From NCBI RefSeq assembly GCF_000151665.1, contig NW_013171822.1, positions 186,001-250,000 on the forward strand: a stretch of 64,000 nt of DNA, given 5' to 3'. This DNA is from Blastocystis hominis (taxonomy: Eukaryota; Sar; Bigyra; Opalinata; Blastocystidae). The position numbers and the translations under genes are program-made. The notes under the pieces were generated by a model. That model did no database searches. It was not told where the DNA came from and worked only from the letters and a program-made list of their open reading frames with translations. The first letter of the stretch is position 1; every line of letters begins with the position of its first letter. Positions 10,845-22,912 of the stretch are shown here, piece by piece.

Positions 10845-11687
10845 GCAGGCGCTTATGGTCTCGTCCTAACCTTTCTTCCTTTATCCGGTCTCTTTTCGTC
10901 CAGATAAAGGAAACTCCGAATCCAGACGTGCAGAAATTTCTTCCTACACCTAGTATTTCTGTCCTTCCCTCAGAATTCGGGCATACTATGGTACCCTTCT
11001 TTTCTCTTTTTTCGATGATAGGAATTCAATACTACGAAGGAAGCGCGCGCTTCTCCCCTTGCCAGTAAATTATTCGACATTCCTGAAGTCAAATCCGTCC
11101 TTCTCGGGAATGATTATATATGTGTAACACGCCAAGTGTTTTTTATTCTCTCTTGTAATTTTTAGAAAGGTGTCGAGTGGGAATATTTGAATCCCGCGAT
11201 CTTCCACACCATTTTAGACTTTTTCTCTTCTCCGGACCATGAAGCGGTTGTTCTCAAGCCGGACGAAATCCCCGAAGATCCGAACGAGATCAAGGACACG
11301 GACAGCGAAGTGGTCCGTCTGATCAAAGAGCTTCTGGACACGCGAATTCGCCCTCGCATCAAAGCAGATGGCGGCGATATTTTCTTCCACACGTTCGATG
11401 AGTCGTCTGGCGAGCTGCTAGTGCGGATGACGGGCGCGTGCAAGGGCTGCGCGAGCAGCAGCGTGACGCTGAAGCAGGGCGTGGAGCAGATGATGAAGCA
11501 TTACATTCCGGAAGTCGTGACGGTGAACAGCGTGGAGGACGAGGAAGAGTCGGAGGAAGTGAAGAAGGCGAAGGCGGAGGCGGAGAAGAAGCTGAAGAGG
11601 GAGTTTGAGGATGAATTGGCGGCTGCGATTGCGGATGAGATGAAGAAGATGAAGACGAAGAAGAGTAGGAATGGGAGAGAGCTGTGA
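10845..11687 (+). CDS. NFU1: NFU1-type Fe-S cluster carrier, mitochondrial
   Basis: NFU1 passes [4Fe-4S] clusters to mitochondrial enzymes. Exons encode an Arg-rich leader (RRLWSRPNLSSFIRSLF), then the Nfu N-terminal domain (IKETPNPDVQKFLPT, SPLASKLFDIPEVKSV) and the NifU C-terminal domain (LLDTRIRPRIKADGGD). The CxxC motif that holds the cluster is GACKGCASSS. Introns of 31 nt (GTACCC...GATAG) and 30 nt (GTGTTTTTTATTC...TTTTTAG near 11135-11164) are in frame. A Lys/Glu-rich tail of about 50 residues follows the domain and is not usual in the family. TGA is at 11685-11687 and TGTTTGTTGG lies about 20 nt later. The extreme 5' end is unresolved. The leader suggests import into the mitochondrion-related organelle. 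Confidence 0.88.
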
Positions 11688-13460
11688 TGAATTGATTTGA
11701 TTTGATGGAGTGTTTGTTGGTTTGTTGGTTTGTGTGTGTTGGTTGGTTTGGGGATGGAAGAGAGAGCGGATCGATGCGAGTGCGAAATCGAGGAAGTCGC
11801 AAAGAATGGAAATGGTTATGAAAGCAGAAATGCGTTGAATGAATCATTGAATCATTCGGTGATTCGAATAATAGCATCGAATGTTTCATTACAGTTGTTT
11901 GATATGAATCATCGATGGACTCATGAAAGAATTTACTGAATGGTTCAATGATTCATTGAATGATTCATTGAATTGTTCATTGAATTGTTCATTGAATGAT
12001 TCATTGAATTGTTCACTGAATTGTTCATTGAATTGCTCATTGATTATTTCTTTGAGTGTTTCACTGAATGATTCATTAGAGAGTTCTTTCACGGATCGCA
12101 TTTTCTGTTCAACAACGAGTAAGTGATTCGCTGAATGTGTTGCCACAAATCGAATCAGGAGTGAAAGCAACAAGTAGACAAAAACCGAAGGTGTTTCTAA
12201 GAATCGTGGAAACGGGGAACCTTAGGAACGAGTAAGTGATGGTCGAGAATGTTGCTGAGCGAATGATAAACGGAACCATAACGAGTAAACAATCCAATGA
12301 ACCTTTTGGGGAGTTTTTTTACTATAAAAAGATGAGAATAGGAGTGAAGGAACGAGTAAACCGATTGCTGAAGGTGTTTCTGAGAAATGGGGAAACGGGG
12401 AAACTCAGAAACGAGTAGACAATGAGTTGAAGGTGTTGCTGAACGAATATTTGATCGTTTGATAGTAAAAAGAAGGACAGGAAAGGATTGGGGATGGTGT
12501 TATGGATGGGGAACGCGATGGCGAATGGCTGAAGATGTGGTTGAATGGATTGTGCGTGAAGGAAATGAATTCGCGCATATTTGGATATTTGAAGAAAGAA
12601 AGCAAGAAAGAAAGCAAGAAAGAGAAATAATAGAAATTGGAGTGAATTTGAATGGTAGAGTGGAAGTGCAGTGCAATGAAGCGAAGTGAAGTAACATCAT
12701 TTTATCATTATTATGAATATCACTTTTGACATCATTTTTGAAATTATTTTGACATCATCACGTTTCTCATCATCATATTATAATCATCATTGTGATATCA
12801 TACTGATTGAATTTGTATTAATCTTGTATTATTCTTAATTGACTTGAATTGAACTGAATTGAATTGAATTGAATTGAATTGAATTGAATTGAATTGAGTT
12901 ATTTGACTCAAATTCACCCAAGTTGGAGAACTGAAATTGAATTAGCAAATCGAGTTGTTCATTTGATCGATTGATCGAATGATCGATTGATTGATTGATT
13001 GATTGATCGATCGATCGATCGATCGATCATTCATTCATTCATTCACTTACTCACTCAATTCACTCAAATCATTTTGGTTTGGTACGTTTCTTGTTTATTA
13101 GATTTGATGAATTGAATGAGTAAATGGATGAATGAATGAATGATTTGACTCTGATTTGCTTGGAAGCGGAAATGAATGAGAGTAGCACAAACAAGCAGAG
13201 ATCTAACCATCCTTCCAACAGTTATTTTCTGCTGCAGAAAAGAACGGTAGACTGGTTCTTTTCTATGGGGAAATAATACATTGATTCACTTGAAGGCTAG
13301 GAGGAGCAGATTTGATTGGTTCTCTTAGATTACTTGTGATATATGTTCTTTTTGTGGTTTTTGTGATTTATGAAAAAATAAGGCGAATCTGAGCTTTACT
13401 CACCGTTTCATAGAGCAATAAACGTTCATTTAGTCACTCTCTTTTTTGTTTGTTATAATA
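11688..13460. repeat. 1.8 kb simple-repeat and low-complexity tract
   Basis: This interval holds several repeat families. At 11920-12080 degenerate 14-mer units of the form ATTGAATGATTC/ATTGAATTGTTC occur about ten times. At 12110-12470 there are about three degenerate copies of a unit near 100 bp (ACGAGTAA...GGTGTTGCTGA). Pentanucleotide GAATT repeats run at 12845-12900. TGAT/GATC tetranucleotides run at 12960-13040, followed by ATTC repeats. Open frames inside (for example minus 11889-12173) are translations of the repeat and are not called as genes. A TTTGTTTGTTATAAT motif at 13446-13459 sits just before the next start codon. Confidence 0.8.
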
Positions 13461-14386
13461 ATGCCGTCTATGTATTATGGAAGTCGGTAGATTTTGGAAT
13501 ATAGGAATATTATGCGTAGATCTCGATCTAATTCCTCGGAACGACTTTCCGGTCAGGCAAATAGATCAAGAGATCCAACGCTGTTTGCTTACTCACTTTT
13601 TAAAATAATTTCGTAGAAGAGAGATACAGCGGTGGAAAATGCGCTCAGACGTGAATATTTGGGAAGAATCTTCTCCAAGTCCACCTCGTGAGAGAACAGA
13701 AAGTGTGGATATAATAAAATCAAGAGCATATAGCACCGAACAGTAATTCTTTCATTTCGTGCTAATTTGTAGAACTTCGCGAGAAAAACGTATTTTATTC
13801 TCATTTTATTGCATGGTAGATGATCGTAGTCGGAGCCGTTCTCGCAGTCGCAGTCACAGTCATCGTCATCACCGGGTTCTATCTCTATTCATTCATTTAC
13901 TTGTCCAGCATCATCATCATCATCGTCATCACCACTCTCCCAAAGAAGTAACAGAAGAAGAAAAGGAGGAGGAGGAGGAGGAGGAATGTGGTCCTTCGGT
14001 CGCGTTGTATCAATCGATTTTGGAGCAGCGGAAAATGTAAAGCGTTTTCATTCATTCATTCCACAAAGACTGGAGCAGCGCATCGCCGAGGAAGAAGCCA
14101 AACTGGCTGTATTCCCGCCTGTGCTTCGCAGTGGGCAGAGCTCGGAGGGCCAGAGCGATTTAATGAGTTCGGACGGATATTTGATGAAGAGTCGAAAGTG
14201 AAGTTGCATGATGGGATTGATGGTAGAGACACGTATATGCAGGCTGCTTCGAGAACGAAAGAGTTGAAGATGCTGGAGAAGCAGAAGCGGTTGGTGGAAG
14301 AATTGAAAGCGGCTCGGTCGATGCCTTCGCTGGATGAGCGAATTATCAAAGACACGGCACCAAGCAACCGAAAATGGACTTCTTAG
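13461..14386 (+). CDS. RS-domain nuclear/splicing-type protein
   Basis: Start ATG at 13461 (MPSMYYGSRSRSNSS). Introns of 30-34 nt join, in frame, the segment VNIWEESSPSPP, an Arg/Ser and His tract (DRSRSRSRSRSHSH, then HHHHHRHHHSP), an acidic run and a helical C-terminus (LEQRIAEEEAKLA ... RIFDEESKVKLHDG). One 23-nt intron near 14114-14136 is unusually short. Arg/Ser tracts and the IWEESPSPP-like segment recall NKAP/splicing-associated proteins, but the NKAP SynMuv domain is absent, so only a general nuclear RNA-processing role is proposed. TAG at 14384-14386 is followed by AA and TGTTTGTTG: the T of the stop lies 5 nt before the motif, so the mature mRNA may read TAA instead of TAG. Confidence 0.7.
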
Positions 14387-14792
14387 AATGTTTGTTGTAT
14401 AAGGGCTATGGAAAAGGGATTCGCTGAATGGAAAAATGATGAAGTAATGGAGGAAAACAAACTATCGAAAATGGACTTGGCAGCGTGCTTTTATTGTGAG
14501 ATGTAAATTCACGGAGATAAATGAAATGATGGAAAGATCCAAAACAATCAATGTTGTGTACAATGTGATAAATAATAAAAGCAACCACTCAAAATCAATT
14601 TTGGGCAGGGTTCTATCTCACAAACACTCCAAGCAAACACTCATTCACTAAATGTCCACTTCATCATTTCAGCAAACGAATTAACCCCTCCTCCTCCTTC
14701 TTCTTCTACTACTACTACTCGTTCACCGAAGACACTGCCGCGTTAATCGGGACAACCCGAAGATTCGCGTTATTCGACAACAACGATTCAAT
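14387..14792. other. 3'-3' intergenic between RS gene and CLEC16A-like gene
   Basis: About 400 bp between two convergent ends. It contains TGTTTGTTG at 14389-14397 for the plus gene and an ACAAACACTCCAAGCAAACACTC block near 14610-14640 that would serve the minus gene. A CTC/CTT/CTA-rich run lies at 14690-14720. No gene is seen. Confidence 0.5.
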
Positions 14793-17700
14793 CTACGCAT
14801 CATTTCTCCTTTTCTCTCCCACCTCGCGATTCCTCTTCTCCATATCCTTATTCCGCGCCACCATGATGCACCGCTGCGCCTCCAGACACGTCTGCGCGGT
14901 CGCAAACTGCAGCAAAAGCTTGTACACGATCTTTCCGGGCCGATTCTGCAGTGAATACCCCACCATCCGCTCGCAATTCTCCAGCTTTTTATCGGTCTGC
15001 ACGAGCACGCTCAGAACCCGCCGCGTGTTGTTCTCGATGCAGATGTCCACCAATTCGTGCAGACTGAACACCAGACGAACCACCGCGTCCTTCATGCTTC
15101 CTCGAATCATTTCCAGCAGCGACAGCTGCGAGCGGCCGATCGCCAGATACATCGTCGCGTTATCTCGCCCTGGGCAATTCCCAGCTCCGCTCCACGCCCC
15201 CGAATTCGATTTCGAACTCGACGCAGAGTTCGATTTCGAATTCGACGGAGCCACCACGCAGCACGACAAATATCTGCGAAATAGCCCCGATTTCTGGAGT
15301 GTTACCGGTTAACGCGCGTGATTTCGACCTGCTGGGAGACGCGGATCGACGGCGCGTTCACTGCTTTCTGCAGTTCTAAATCGATTCCCGACTCGTCCAC
15401 CGCGATCCCCGCCACGCTCGACGCCGCCTCCGCGTATTTCGCGGGGATTACCGCGGGGGAGGCGGCCGGCTCGACGAGAGGAACGGGGGAAAGCGGGTTG
15501 TCGTCGGCGGGGGAGATCGCGACCGGGTGCCGCGCGGCGGGCGGGAAAACCGCGAGTTGTTTCCGGACCACGAAGAAGAAAAACGCGCGGAGAAGCAGGT
15601 AGATGCGCAGCTGCAGCGAAAACGCCGCGAGAGACTGCGCGCTGCCGCCTTCCCGCGGTTCTTCGTAGCGGTAGAGGAAGGGAACGGAGGCGGAGGTGGT
15701 GTTGGTGATGGTTTCCATGGGCAAAAGAACCGCGGTCTATCGGTCACCGCGGGAGGAGAGAGAAAAAACGTTCTCGAGAATGCCGCGGTAGTCGAAGGCG
15801 GGCATGAAGGCGTTTCCGGTGCCGGTGGTTTCGTCGGTCTGCGCGCAGGCGATGAGGAACGTGTAGATGAGATCGTCGGGGTTGGAGAGCGACGCTTTGG
15901 CGGCGTGGAGGCAGCGGAGGCAGCGAGCCGCGCGCTCCTGCAGGCTAGAGTGGAGAAACGTGGAAAAGTGGAAACAGAGAAGCGAGGTCTTGGACGAGGG
16001 AGGAGGGAAGGAGGTCTCCGTAGATGTGATTAGAGAGGAGGAAGCGCAGCACGTACACGCAGCACTGCGCGGTCACCAGGCGGAGCGTCTCGCCGTGCAG
16101 CACGCGGCCGAGGCTGCTGAACACCAGCGGAGCGTAGCAGGCGTTGCAGAGGTAGTAGCCGTGGAAGGAGGGCGAGTCGATCTCGCGAAGCTCCTCCGAA
16201 TCGGAAGTGAAGGAATCGACAGGATTGGAAGATGGATCGGGGTTGTTTCCATTGGAAGCTTCGATCGAATTCGATTGATCGGGGTTGTTTCCATTGGAAA
16301 CTTCGATCGAATTCGATTGATCGGGTTTGGTTCCATTGGAAACTTCGATCGAATTCGATTGATCGGGTTTGGTTCCATTGGAAGCTTCGATCGAATTCGA
16401 TTGTTCAGATTTATTTCCATTGGAAGCTTCGATCGAATTCGAAGAATCGGCAGGCTCCTGGCTGTCCTCCGCGGCGGTCTGTTCGCTGTGTGCGGTCTGG
16501 ATCTTCCAGGCCTCGCGCTGCGCGGGCTCGGTGAGTCCGTTATAAACGCTCTGATGGAACGCCGACATCAGAACCAGCACGCCCTGCAATCGCTGCGTAT
16601 CCTACCGTGGAAACCGGGAAACGAACTCACGTCCGCGGGGTCCAGACAATGGAGAAACGGAGAATCGAACGGGGGCGGCGGAGGCGGCAAGCGCGGCGAT
16701 TCTGGCGGCAAACGAAGCGGGAGATTGGCCGATAGAGAGGATTGGTGGTGAGGAGGAGAAACCGTGGAAACGTCGTAACTGCGGTTATGGTGATGCTGGA
16801 TCGAACGGAGAATCGATTCGTTCCGTGCAGCCGCAGCCGCCATCAGATCATCATCATCATCATCTCCGCGGGAGTCGGGTTGTTCGGGATTCCCGCGGGA
16901 ATCGTCGCCTTCGGGATCGGATTCGACCAATAGAACGACGTCGTCATCGGAATCCGACGAATCGGAAGGCTGCAGCAGAACTTCGCTCGAAAACGGAGAG
17001 AGAACCGCGGCAAACGTCTTTCCCGCGGGTTTCTCCTCCTCCTGGGGCGTTTCATTGTTGAGCGTTTCATCGTGGGAAGGGCGCGGAACGGAGTGATCGG
17101 GGTTTGGTTGGTGTCCGACTTCTTTAGAATCTTCGCGCTGCTTGTCCTCTTCGTCGGCTCTCTGCGAGTTGTTCCCCGTTTCCCCGTTCTTCGGGTCCGC
17201 CTTGATCGGCGAGGGCGGCGTGCTGGGCGAAGGCGAGGCCTGGAGATGAGCGACTTGGTGGAGGCGTACCATGACGGTGATGAGCGCGATGCTCTCCGAG
17301 GGAGCGCCCTGCGAGGACGGAGAGAGATTGATGCTGCGTCGGAGCGGAGGACGATCCCTACACGGAGAGGCGGCGAGAGACGGGCTGCGAGGCGGCGAGA
17401 GAGGAGGGGTGGGGGCGGTAGAGATCGTCGGGGTGGTCGGATTCGGGGAAGAAGAGGGAGAGAAGGTCTTTCTGGAGGTCGGGGTGGGGTGAAGGAACAC
17501 TGTGGAACAATAATGAATGGAGGGGAGAATGGGTCAATGATGAGAGAGTTGATGGAGAGTTGAAGAATCGATCAAGCCATCAATTCAATGCAACAAAAAA
17601 CAATTCAATGAACAATTCAATCAATGATTCAATGAACAATTCAATCAATGATTCAATGACTCCATGAATGAACAATTCAATGATTCAATCAATGACTCAA

Positions 17701-18943
17701 TGACCCAATGATTCATCACCCAACATTCAATTCAATTCAATTCATTCAATCCATTCAATTCAAGGATATTTCTTTCATGGCGTTCAGCACGCTGCTCAGC
17801 AGAAACATCGACGTTCGAAGCTGAATCAACGGCTACGCCTCATCCCTCTCCCCCTCTTTCCACCGTGCTCGTTTCGTGCTGAATCACTTCGTAGCAGTAG
17901 CGAATAAAGAACTCCTTCACCAGCACGTCCTTCAAATACTCGTTCACGCAAGGCACCTGAATATTGAGCACGTCCTGCAGGAATAAAAGCTGGTCGATGA
18001 TGTTGTTGGTCATCTCTCCAACACGAGCAAAGCTGCTGCAAATCGATTTCATTGCCAATGAGTTACTTCGATTCCACCATGCTGTTCATGGTTACAACTA
18101 ACGAAATCACGTAGTAGACCAGCTTCTTGAAGTACTTCAGTGTGCTCGGCTGGCCCATGTACTTCACGATGTTCTTGTCGTTCACTAGGAGGATGAGCTG
18201 GGAACATTTTAAAGGGGGTACCTTTCAAACAATTCAATGTGATGGTTCGAATGGCAATGCGAACCATGGGCTCGGGATTGTCATAGAACTTGCTGCAGAT
18301 AGAGAATAAGGGGAATGGATCGGCAGATTGCGTCTGAAAGAGTGAAAACACGCACACAGAACAAACATAATTATAGAAGAATTGTACAGTATCTGGAGTG
18401 AGATTCATGGACAGAAGCTTCAAAAACGAAATATACTGAGACACGACATCTTCATCCATGAAATCCAAGGGTGTAGTGATCAAATCGTTGATGTGGTTGT
18501 TTGACAAGATGAAAACTAAAATAAATGGAACCATAGAATAGCATACATAAAGATGTGCGGTTTTTGATGTTCTGAATGAGGATGGAAATTGTTTGTATGA
18601 TCTGGATCTTAATTTTGTTACTGCGGTTTTGCTTGATAATACTAATAATATCGTGAAGCATATTCTCCTCTAAGAAAAACCTACACACAGAATGAGTGTT
18701 TTCACCAAATAAAACACAACACAAACCTACTCAAAATAAGAATCGCTCTTCTTTTCTCCATGAATCATAATTTCAGCGAGTTCTCGTAACACCTCTGTGA
18801 GTTCACTATCAGCAGAGATTCCAGGAACGTCATGCAGACGAATAATCTCCTTGTGCAACTCTCTACAATATTATGCGATCACCACACAACCACTTCATTC
18901 TCTTCAATGAAAGATCAACCTTTGGTTTGAACCAGCTAAACAT
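14793..18943 (-). CDS. CLEC16A: CLEC16A/GFS9-like protein with FPL domain
   Basis: CLEC16A-family proteins act on endosome/Golgi membranes and in autophagy or mitophagy. The start ATG at 18943 gives MFSWFKPKVDLSLKRMKELH, then the FPL domain: FFLEENMLHDIIS, QTISILIQNIKNRTS, LLSMNLTPDTVQFFYN, PEPMVRIAIRTITLN. Later segments also match the family order, including LQDVLNIQVPCVNEYLKDVL and the C-terminal MYLAIGRSQLSLLEM ... RRVLSVLVQ. Introns are mostly 28-36 nt; one near 18690 is 50 nt. The middle is Ser/Pro/Asp-rich and carries a 14-residue tandem repeat. A repeat-rich, stop-laden block at about 17560-17765 interrupts the gene between the FPL region and the linker and must be a long intron or an insertion. 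TAG at 14793 is the called end; a further exon cannot be excluded. Confidence 0.85.
16227..16441 (-). repeat. 42-bp tandem repeat, 5 copies
   Basis: Five near-identical 42-bp units inside the CLEC16A-like gene encode SNSIEASNGNNPDQ-type 14-mers. The units differ at only a few bases and stay in frame, so the array can vary in copy number without breaking the gene. Confidence 0.9.
17560..17765 (-). repeat. Degenerate CAATTCAATGA repeat block inside CLEC16A-like gene
   Basis: A tract of CAATTCAATGA/ATTCAATCAATG units is the reverse complement of the repeat family at 11920-12080. It has stops in the coding frame, so it must be intronic or inserted. At about 200 bp it is far longer than the usual 30-nt introns here. 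Confidence 0.7.
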
Positions 18944-19225
18944 AGCAAAACCAACTAATAGAGAAAGTTGAAATCACAGAAACAAGGAAATTGTAGAAAG
19001 TGTTTCTATTCCTAAAAATACAAGACCGGTTTATGTTTATTCATGTGGATTACTCCTAAAAAAGATATAGAAGTGTATTATCTTTGTTTATGCACTGCAA
19101 TACTATTCAAATTTTTGATTCATTACACGATATTCATCTTTTCACTGTTTTTTCTATTCAAATATTGGTGCGCACGAGTTTACGATTGATATCCTCCTCA
19201 TTATTGTTTATTTTCTATCTTTTGT

Positions 19226-20548
19226 ATGTCAGAAGTGCTGTTTTTCTGTTGGAATCTATTGTAGACAGTGGAACAGCGTGTTGCTAAACTTGAATCTTCT
19301 CTGAAACCTGAGGAGCGTCCTGGTGAGTGCGATAGTCTTGTTTCATGTTTCAGCACCCGTGATTGCTCCCGCGTTGCAAGCCAAGGCACATGACCTTGAA
19401 AGAGAGATGAAGAAGGATTCTGTATGGATCTTGCGAAATCTGATTTAATTTTGTAGGTACACGCAGAATTGGAGAAGCGCCACTCTGTGGAAGAGATGGA
19501 GTCAAAGGGCTTTATCAGTAATCCGTGCCTTTCGACCCACAATCCATAGGTACCTCGGTTGCTCCTTCCTTGGCGTCTCGTGTGAAGTCTGTTGAAAAGG
19601 AGATGAAGAAGGATTCCGTATCTTTCCCTTATTCCTGTTTTTTATCGCTCAGCTTCATCGCGAGCTGGATCACCGCAGCGATCCATCCGCCCTTGAGGAG
19701 CGTGGAATCCTCCGCAACTCCGACTCGAGCGTTCTGGCCAGCCGAATGGTGGAACTGGAGCATAACATGAAAAAAGACGCCGTGAACCGCGGTCTGAAAG
19801 AGCGCTCGGACATGAACACGCTCGTCGAGGCGGGTATTCAGAGTATCTCCTGGCTCGGAGTGTGACGCGCAGTGAATCCCTCGATCGCCCCGTCGATTCG
19901 CGCGAACGTCGCTTCGTTAGAGCGCAACATGAAGAAAGACCAGGTTTTTAGTTCCGCTCTTCCTTCACTGCAGCTGAATCGATCGCTGTCCGACCGTCCC
20001 GATGAGAGCGTTCTGATGGAGCAGGGCAAGATGATGGGACGTAGAAACGTGGAAACGGACTCAGCGATAGACCAGATGGCTGCGAGTTTGCAGCCCACCG
20101 AGAAGAAGCTGGACATGCAGTTCAAGAAGTCCTCGGTGGAGCAGAAGTAGGGATTCCCGCGGGATTTGACGCAGACTGCTGCAGCGACCGACCCCGGAGG
20201 AGCTGAAGGAGATTCTACCGGGAGTGTACGAGAGTCTGAGTGAGGAGTCGAAGCAGGGAGTGAAGGTGGCGGAGAACTCGCCGCTGATGAAGGTGTACAC
20301 GTCGCTGCTGATGTCCAGCTTCGAGCAACTGATGATCGTCGGCAAGGTGGGAGAGGGAGAGAGTGTGGAGAGTAGATTACGGCGGAGGAGTACGATCGAT
20401 TGGTGGCGATGCTGCAGGGAGACAAGCGGATGAAGCTGCTGGGGTTGGCTGCGGAGTACATGAAGACGAGCAGTTATGAGAATGTGGGGATGAGGAGAGA
20501 GAGTGAGGTGTGTAGTATGAAAAGGGAATCCTGGAGATGGTGAAGTGA
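19226..20548 (+). CDS. RPEL-repeat protein, probable G-actin binder
   Basis: RPEL motifs bind monomeric actin. The protein begins MSETVEQRVAKLESS after ATG 19226 and carries at least five RPEL-like motifs: LEKRHSVEEMESKGFI, LDHRSDPSALEERGIL, LKERSDMNTLVEAGI, LSDRPDESVLMEQGKM and LLQRPTPEELKEIL. Between them lie repeated helices of the type IAPALQAKAHDLEREMKKD. Each unit is cut by introns of 28-35 nt; the first is GTGCTGTTTTTC...TATTGTAG (30 nt). The end is either TGA at 20546-20548 after a 29-nt intron or TGA a few bases earlier without it. There is no membrane segment. Actin binding is inferred from the motif; downstream partners are unknown. Confidence 0.82.
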
Positions 20549-21098
20549 GAAGGGAGAAAGGCGCATAAGGTGTACATGACACTTGTGTTGTTTATTTGAT
20601 TGTTTGTGTTTATTGAAAAATGAAGTGGATCTTGCAGGAAGACGATAATTAAAATATTATGGAAGTGGTTTTCTTTTAGGATCTGAGGCAATCAATCATT
20701 TCATGATTATTCTCATTTCTGAGTGATAGAATAAAATAGAATGAAGTGTTGTAGATATTCAAAAGCACCACATTCCTAGAAAGAGTTGGTAAATACTGAA
20801 TTCAACACCTGGAATGGTTTCCGTCTATTGACTATCATAATTTATATTACGTATTATTACATACCACCTGATAACCCACATTCACAAAAAACACAATTAT
20901 TCCTCTCATCTTCGCCTTTTTGACAAGATCAATCGTTTTGAATAGTCTATTTTTGTCGTAATGAGCCTAAACTCTCCACTGACAGAAGACGTCACTTCTC
21001 CTCGTGCTCTTCTTTCCGAAGAAACGGATTGTAACCTCTAGTCCTCTCTCTGAGCGATAGCCCATCTTTCATCGAAGCAGCGCTTGTACATTAGTTTA
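20549..21098. other. Intergenic, no gene seen
   Basis: 550 bp of AT-rich sequence. GATTGTTTGTGTTTATTG near 20596-20613 is the likely poly(A) signal region of the RPEL gene. Nothing else is supported. Confidence 0.5.
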
Positions 21099-22843
21099 AT
21101 GAGACCAGGGAGATTATCATATTGGCTAGCCATCGACGACAGCTTTCTCAAAACCGTGATCCACTATTTCGCATTTATTGTGGTTCCCGTTTTGTTACTC
21201 TATTCTTTCTATTTGACTCTAGAATCTCCGTGAGCCTTCTAACACTCCGCTATGAATTGGATTCCTCCTACTCTGTTAATCATTATTTCCCTGCTTCAAG
21301 CTGGAAATCAATCAATGCTCCCGTTGCCATAACGCTCCTCATTCCTGTGGGCATCGTGATTACAAAGCTGCTAATCAATTTGATTCGGATTCGGTCCATC
21401 CCGAAACATCTGCTTTTCCTTCAATTTGGTCGCGTGGTTTTCTTTCTGGGCTTCGGTCTCAGCTTCATTCTATTTCATTTATTCTCTGTTGGAACCCTCA
21501 CTCGTGACGGAGAACTAATCTTTATTCCCGTTCTCGCTGGATGGGTTTGCTCGATTCCGCTCATGTTTTCGCGTGTTCAAGGCGTATTCGCATTGCTTCT
21601 CTGTGTCACACATTCTAGCTAACGCAGTTCATGCATCGCTGGCATCAAACGCGCGGCGAGGAAACTCCGAATCGCTTACTAATGTGGAAAGCAACCATGT
21701 TCAAAGCCCAAGTGATTACGGAGATCGTATGCTACGGATTGTGCACATTGCTGGTTCTATCGATTTCGACTCTTTGCTGTCAACTCGTGATTCGTATTCG
21801 AGTTCGTTTGTGTCTTTGAAAACGCAGCTCTCTCCACGATCGAGGCGCTCTTCATCCTTTCTCCCCTCATTCTATTCACCATCCTCACGACGATCGTTCT
21901 GATCGGCACCTTCCCGATTCTCTTCTCTTTCGTCCCTCCAGTATTCCACTTCCACTCCACCCTTCGCTCACTCTCTAGTTCAATCGGTTGTGGAAAAGCC
22001 ACTTCGGCGAGGTCAATCTGTCCATGACAGCGCGCGTCATCGAGGTGTTCGCTCGCCTCTTCCTCTTCCTCATCCTTCTCTGCTTCGTTTTCATTTCGCT
22101 TTGCCTCGAAATCGCTTGGTGGGACGCTTTGACCACTCAGAATTTGGTACGTCTCTCTCCGATTTCCCCGTTTCTCACCCCCAGAATTCCTGTTCGCAGG
22201 TTCTCTACATGGCAGCCATAGCGTGCTTCACTCTCGGTGGTCTCATGTTTGCGTTGCTCATTGTACGGATCGAGATTGGATCCGAAACATCCGAAGATGT
22301 TCTTCACCAAATCGCAGTAGGATTTGGCGGCATTTCCTGACTCTATTCTATAGGATCGAGAGATTGGAGGAAGGCAGTGGAAAGAAATGGTGTTGGACTT
22401 ACCTCAGTATTTGATAAGGAACGAGATTGAGATTTTCGCCCCGCTTCCATCCAGTGTTTGTATCATAGATGAGGTCAGAGAGGTGGGACAAGAAGAAAAG
22501 GCCGATAGAACTGACAATGAAGACGAAGAGTTGTGCATCATTTGTATGACAAACTTGGCAGTAGGAAATAAAGGTTGCCTTTCATGTTGTAGAACACTGT
22601 GCTGCTTCCTTGTGGCCATGTAAGTACTAGAGCGTTCTAAATCAAAATGGTAGGGTGGATACTGCAATAGCTGTGCCAAACTGTTGTATAAACAGATTTC
22701 AAAGAGAAAATGCCCCTTGTGTAGACAAGTATGGCGATTCCACAACCCAACCAGCTTGTAGAGTATTTCGCAGGTCGCTTCCATCAAGACACCTTCAACC
22801 AAAATGTACCAGAATTATCGCGTTTATAGTGTGGAGAGAGACT
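21099..22843 (+). CDS. Multi-pass membrane protein with C-terminal C3HC4 RING (TMEM185-like)
   Basis: ATG at 21099 opens MRPGRLSYWLAIDDSF. Several exons encode six or more hydrophobic segments (for example VVPVLLLYSFYLTL, ITLLIPVGIVITKLLI, LCTLLVLSISTLCC, LFLFLILLCFVFISL). A C-terminal RING reads LCIICMTNL...VLLPCGHGGYCNSC...KRKCPLCRQ after removal of 32-34 nt introns. Plant Tmemb_185A proteins have this same membrane-plus-RING layout, so that family is the best guess. The membrane topology and a role in membrane-bound ubiquitination are inferred. No stop precedes the TGTTTGTT at 22848-22855: the codon after GAC begins with T22843, 5 nt before the motif, so polyadenylation would make TAA. The next gene starts only 70 bp later. 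Confidence 0.8.
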
Positions 22844-22912
22844 TTTCTGTTTGTTGGCAATCAAATTCCCATTCCCGCGGTTCCTTTGTAACTGCTTTCT
22901 CGTTATCTAGAA

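Noticed and set aside
11920-12080. CRISPR-like array
   Set aside because: Units are short, degenerate and without spacers; it is a simple tandem repeat in a eukaryotic genome.
11889-12173. Minus-strand open frame with EQFNE repeats
   Set aside because: It is a translation of the 14-mer DNA repeat; other frames of the same repeat are equally open.
13589-13804. Minus-strand open frame opposite the RS-domain gene
   Set aside because: The plus-strand exon chain is in phase across three 30-34 nt introns here, and the minus frame has no continuation.
15527-16751. Plus-strand open frames of 168-294 codons
   Set aside because: GC-rich antisense shadows of the CLEC16A-like gene; the repeat WFHWKLRSNSIDR is the complement of the 42-bp array.
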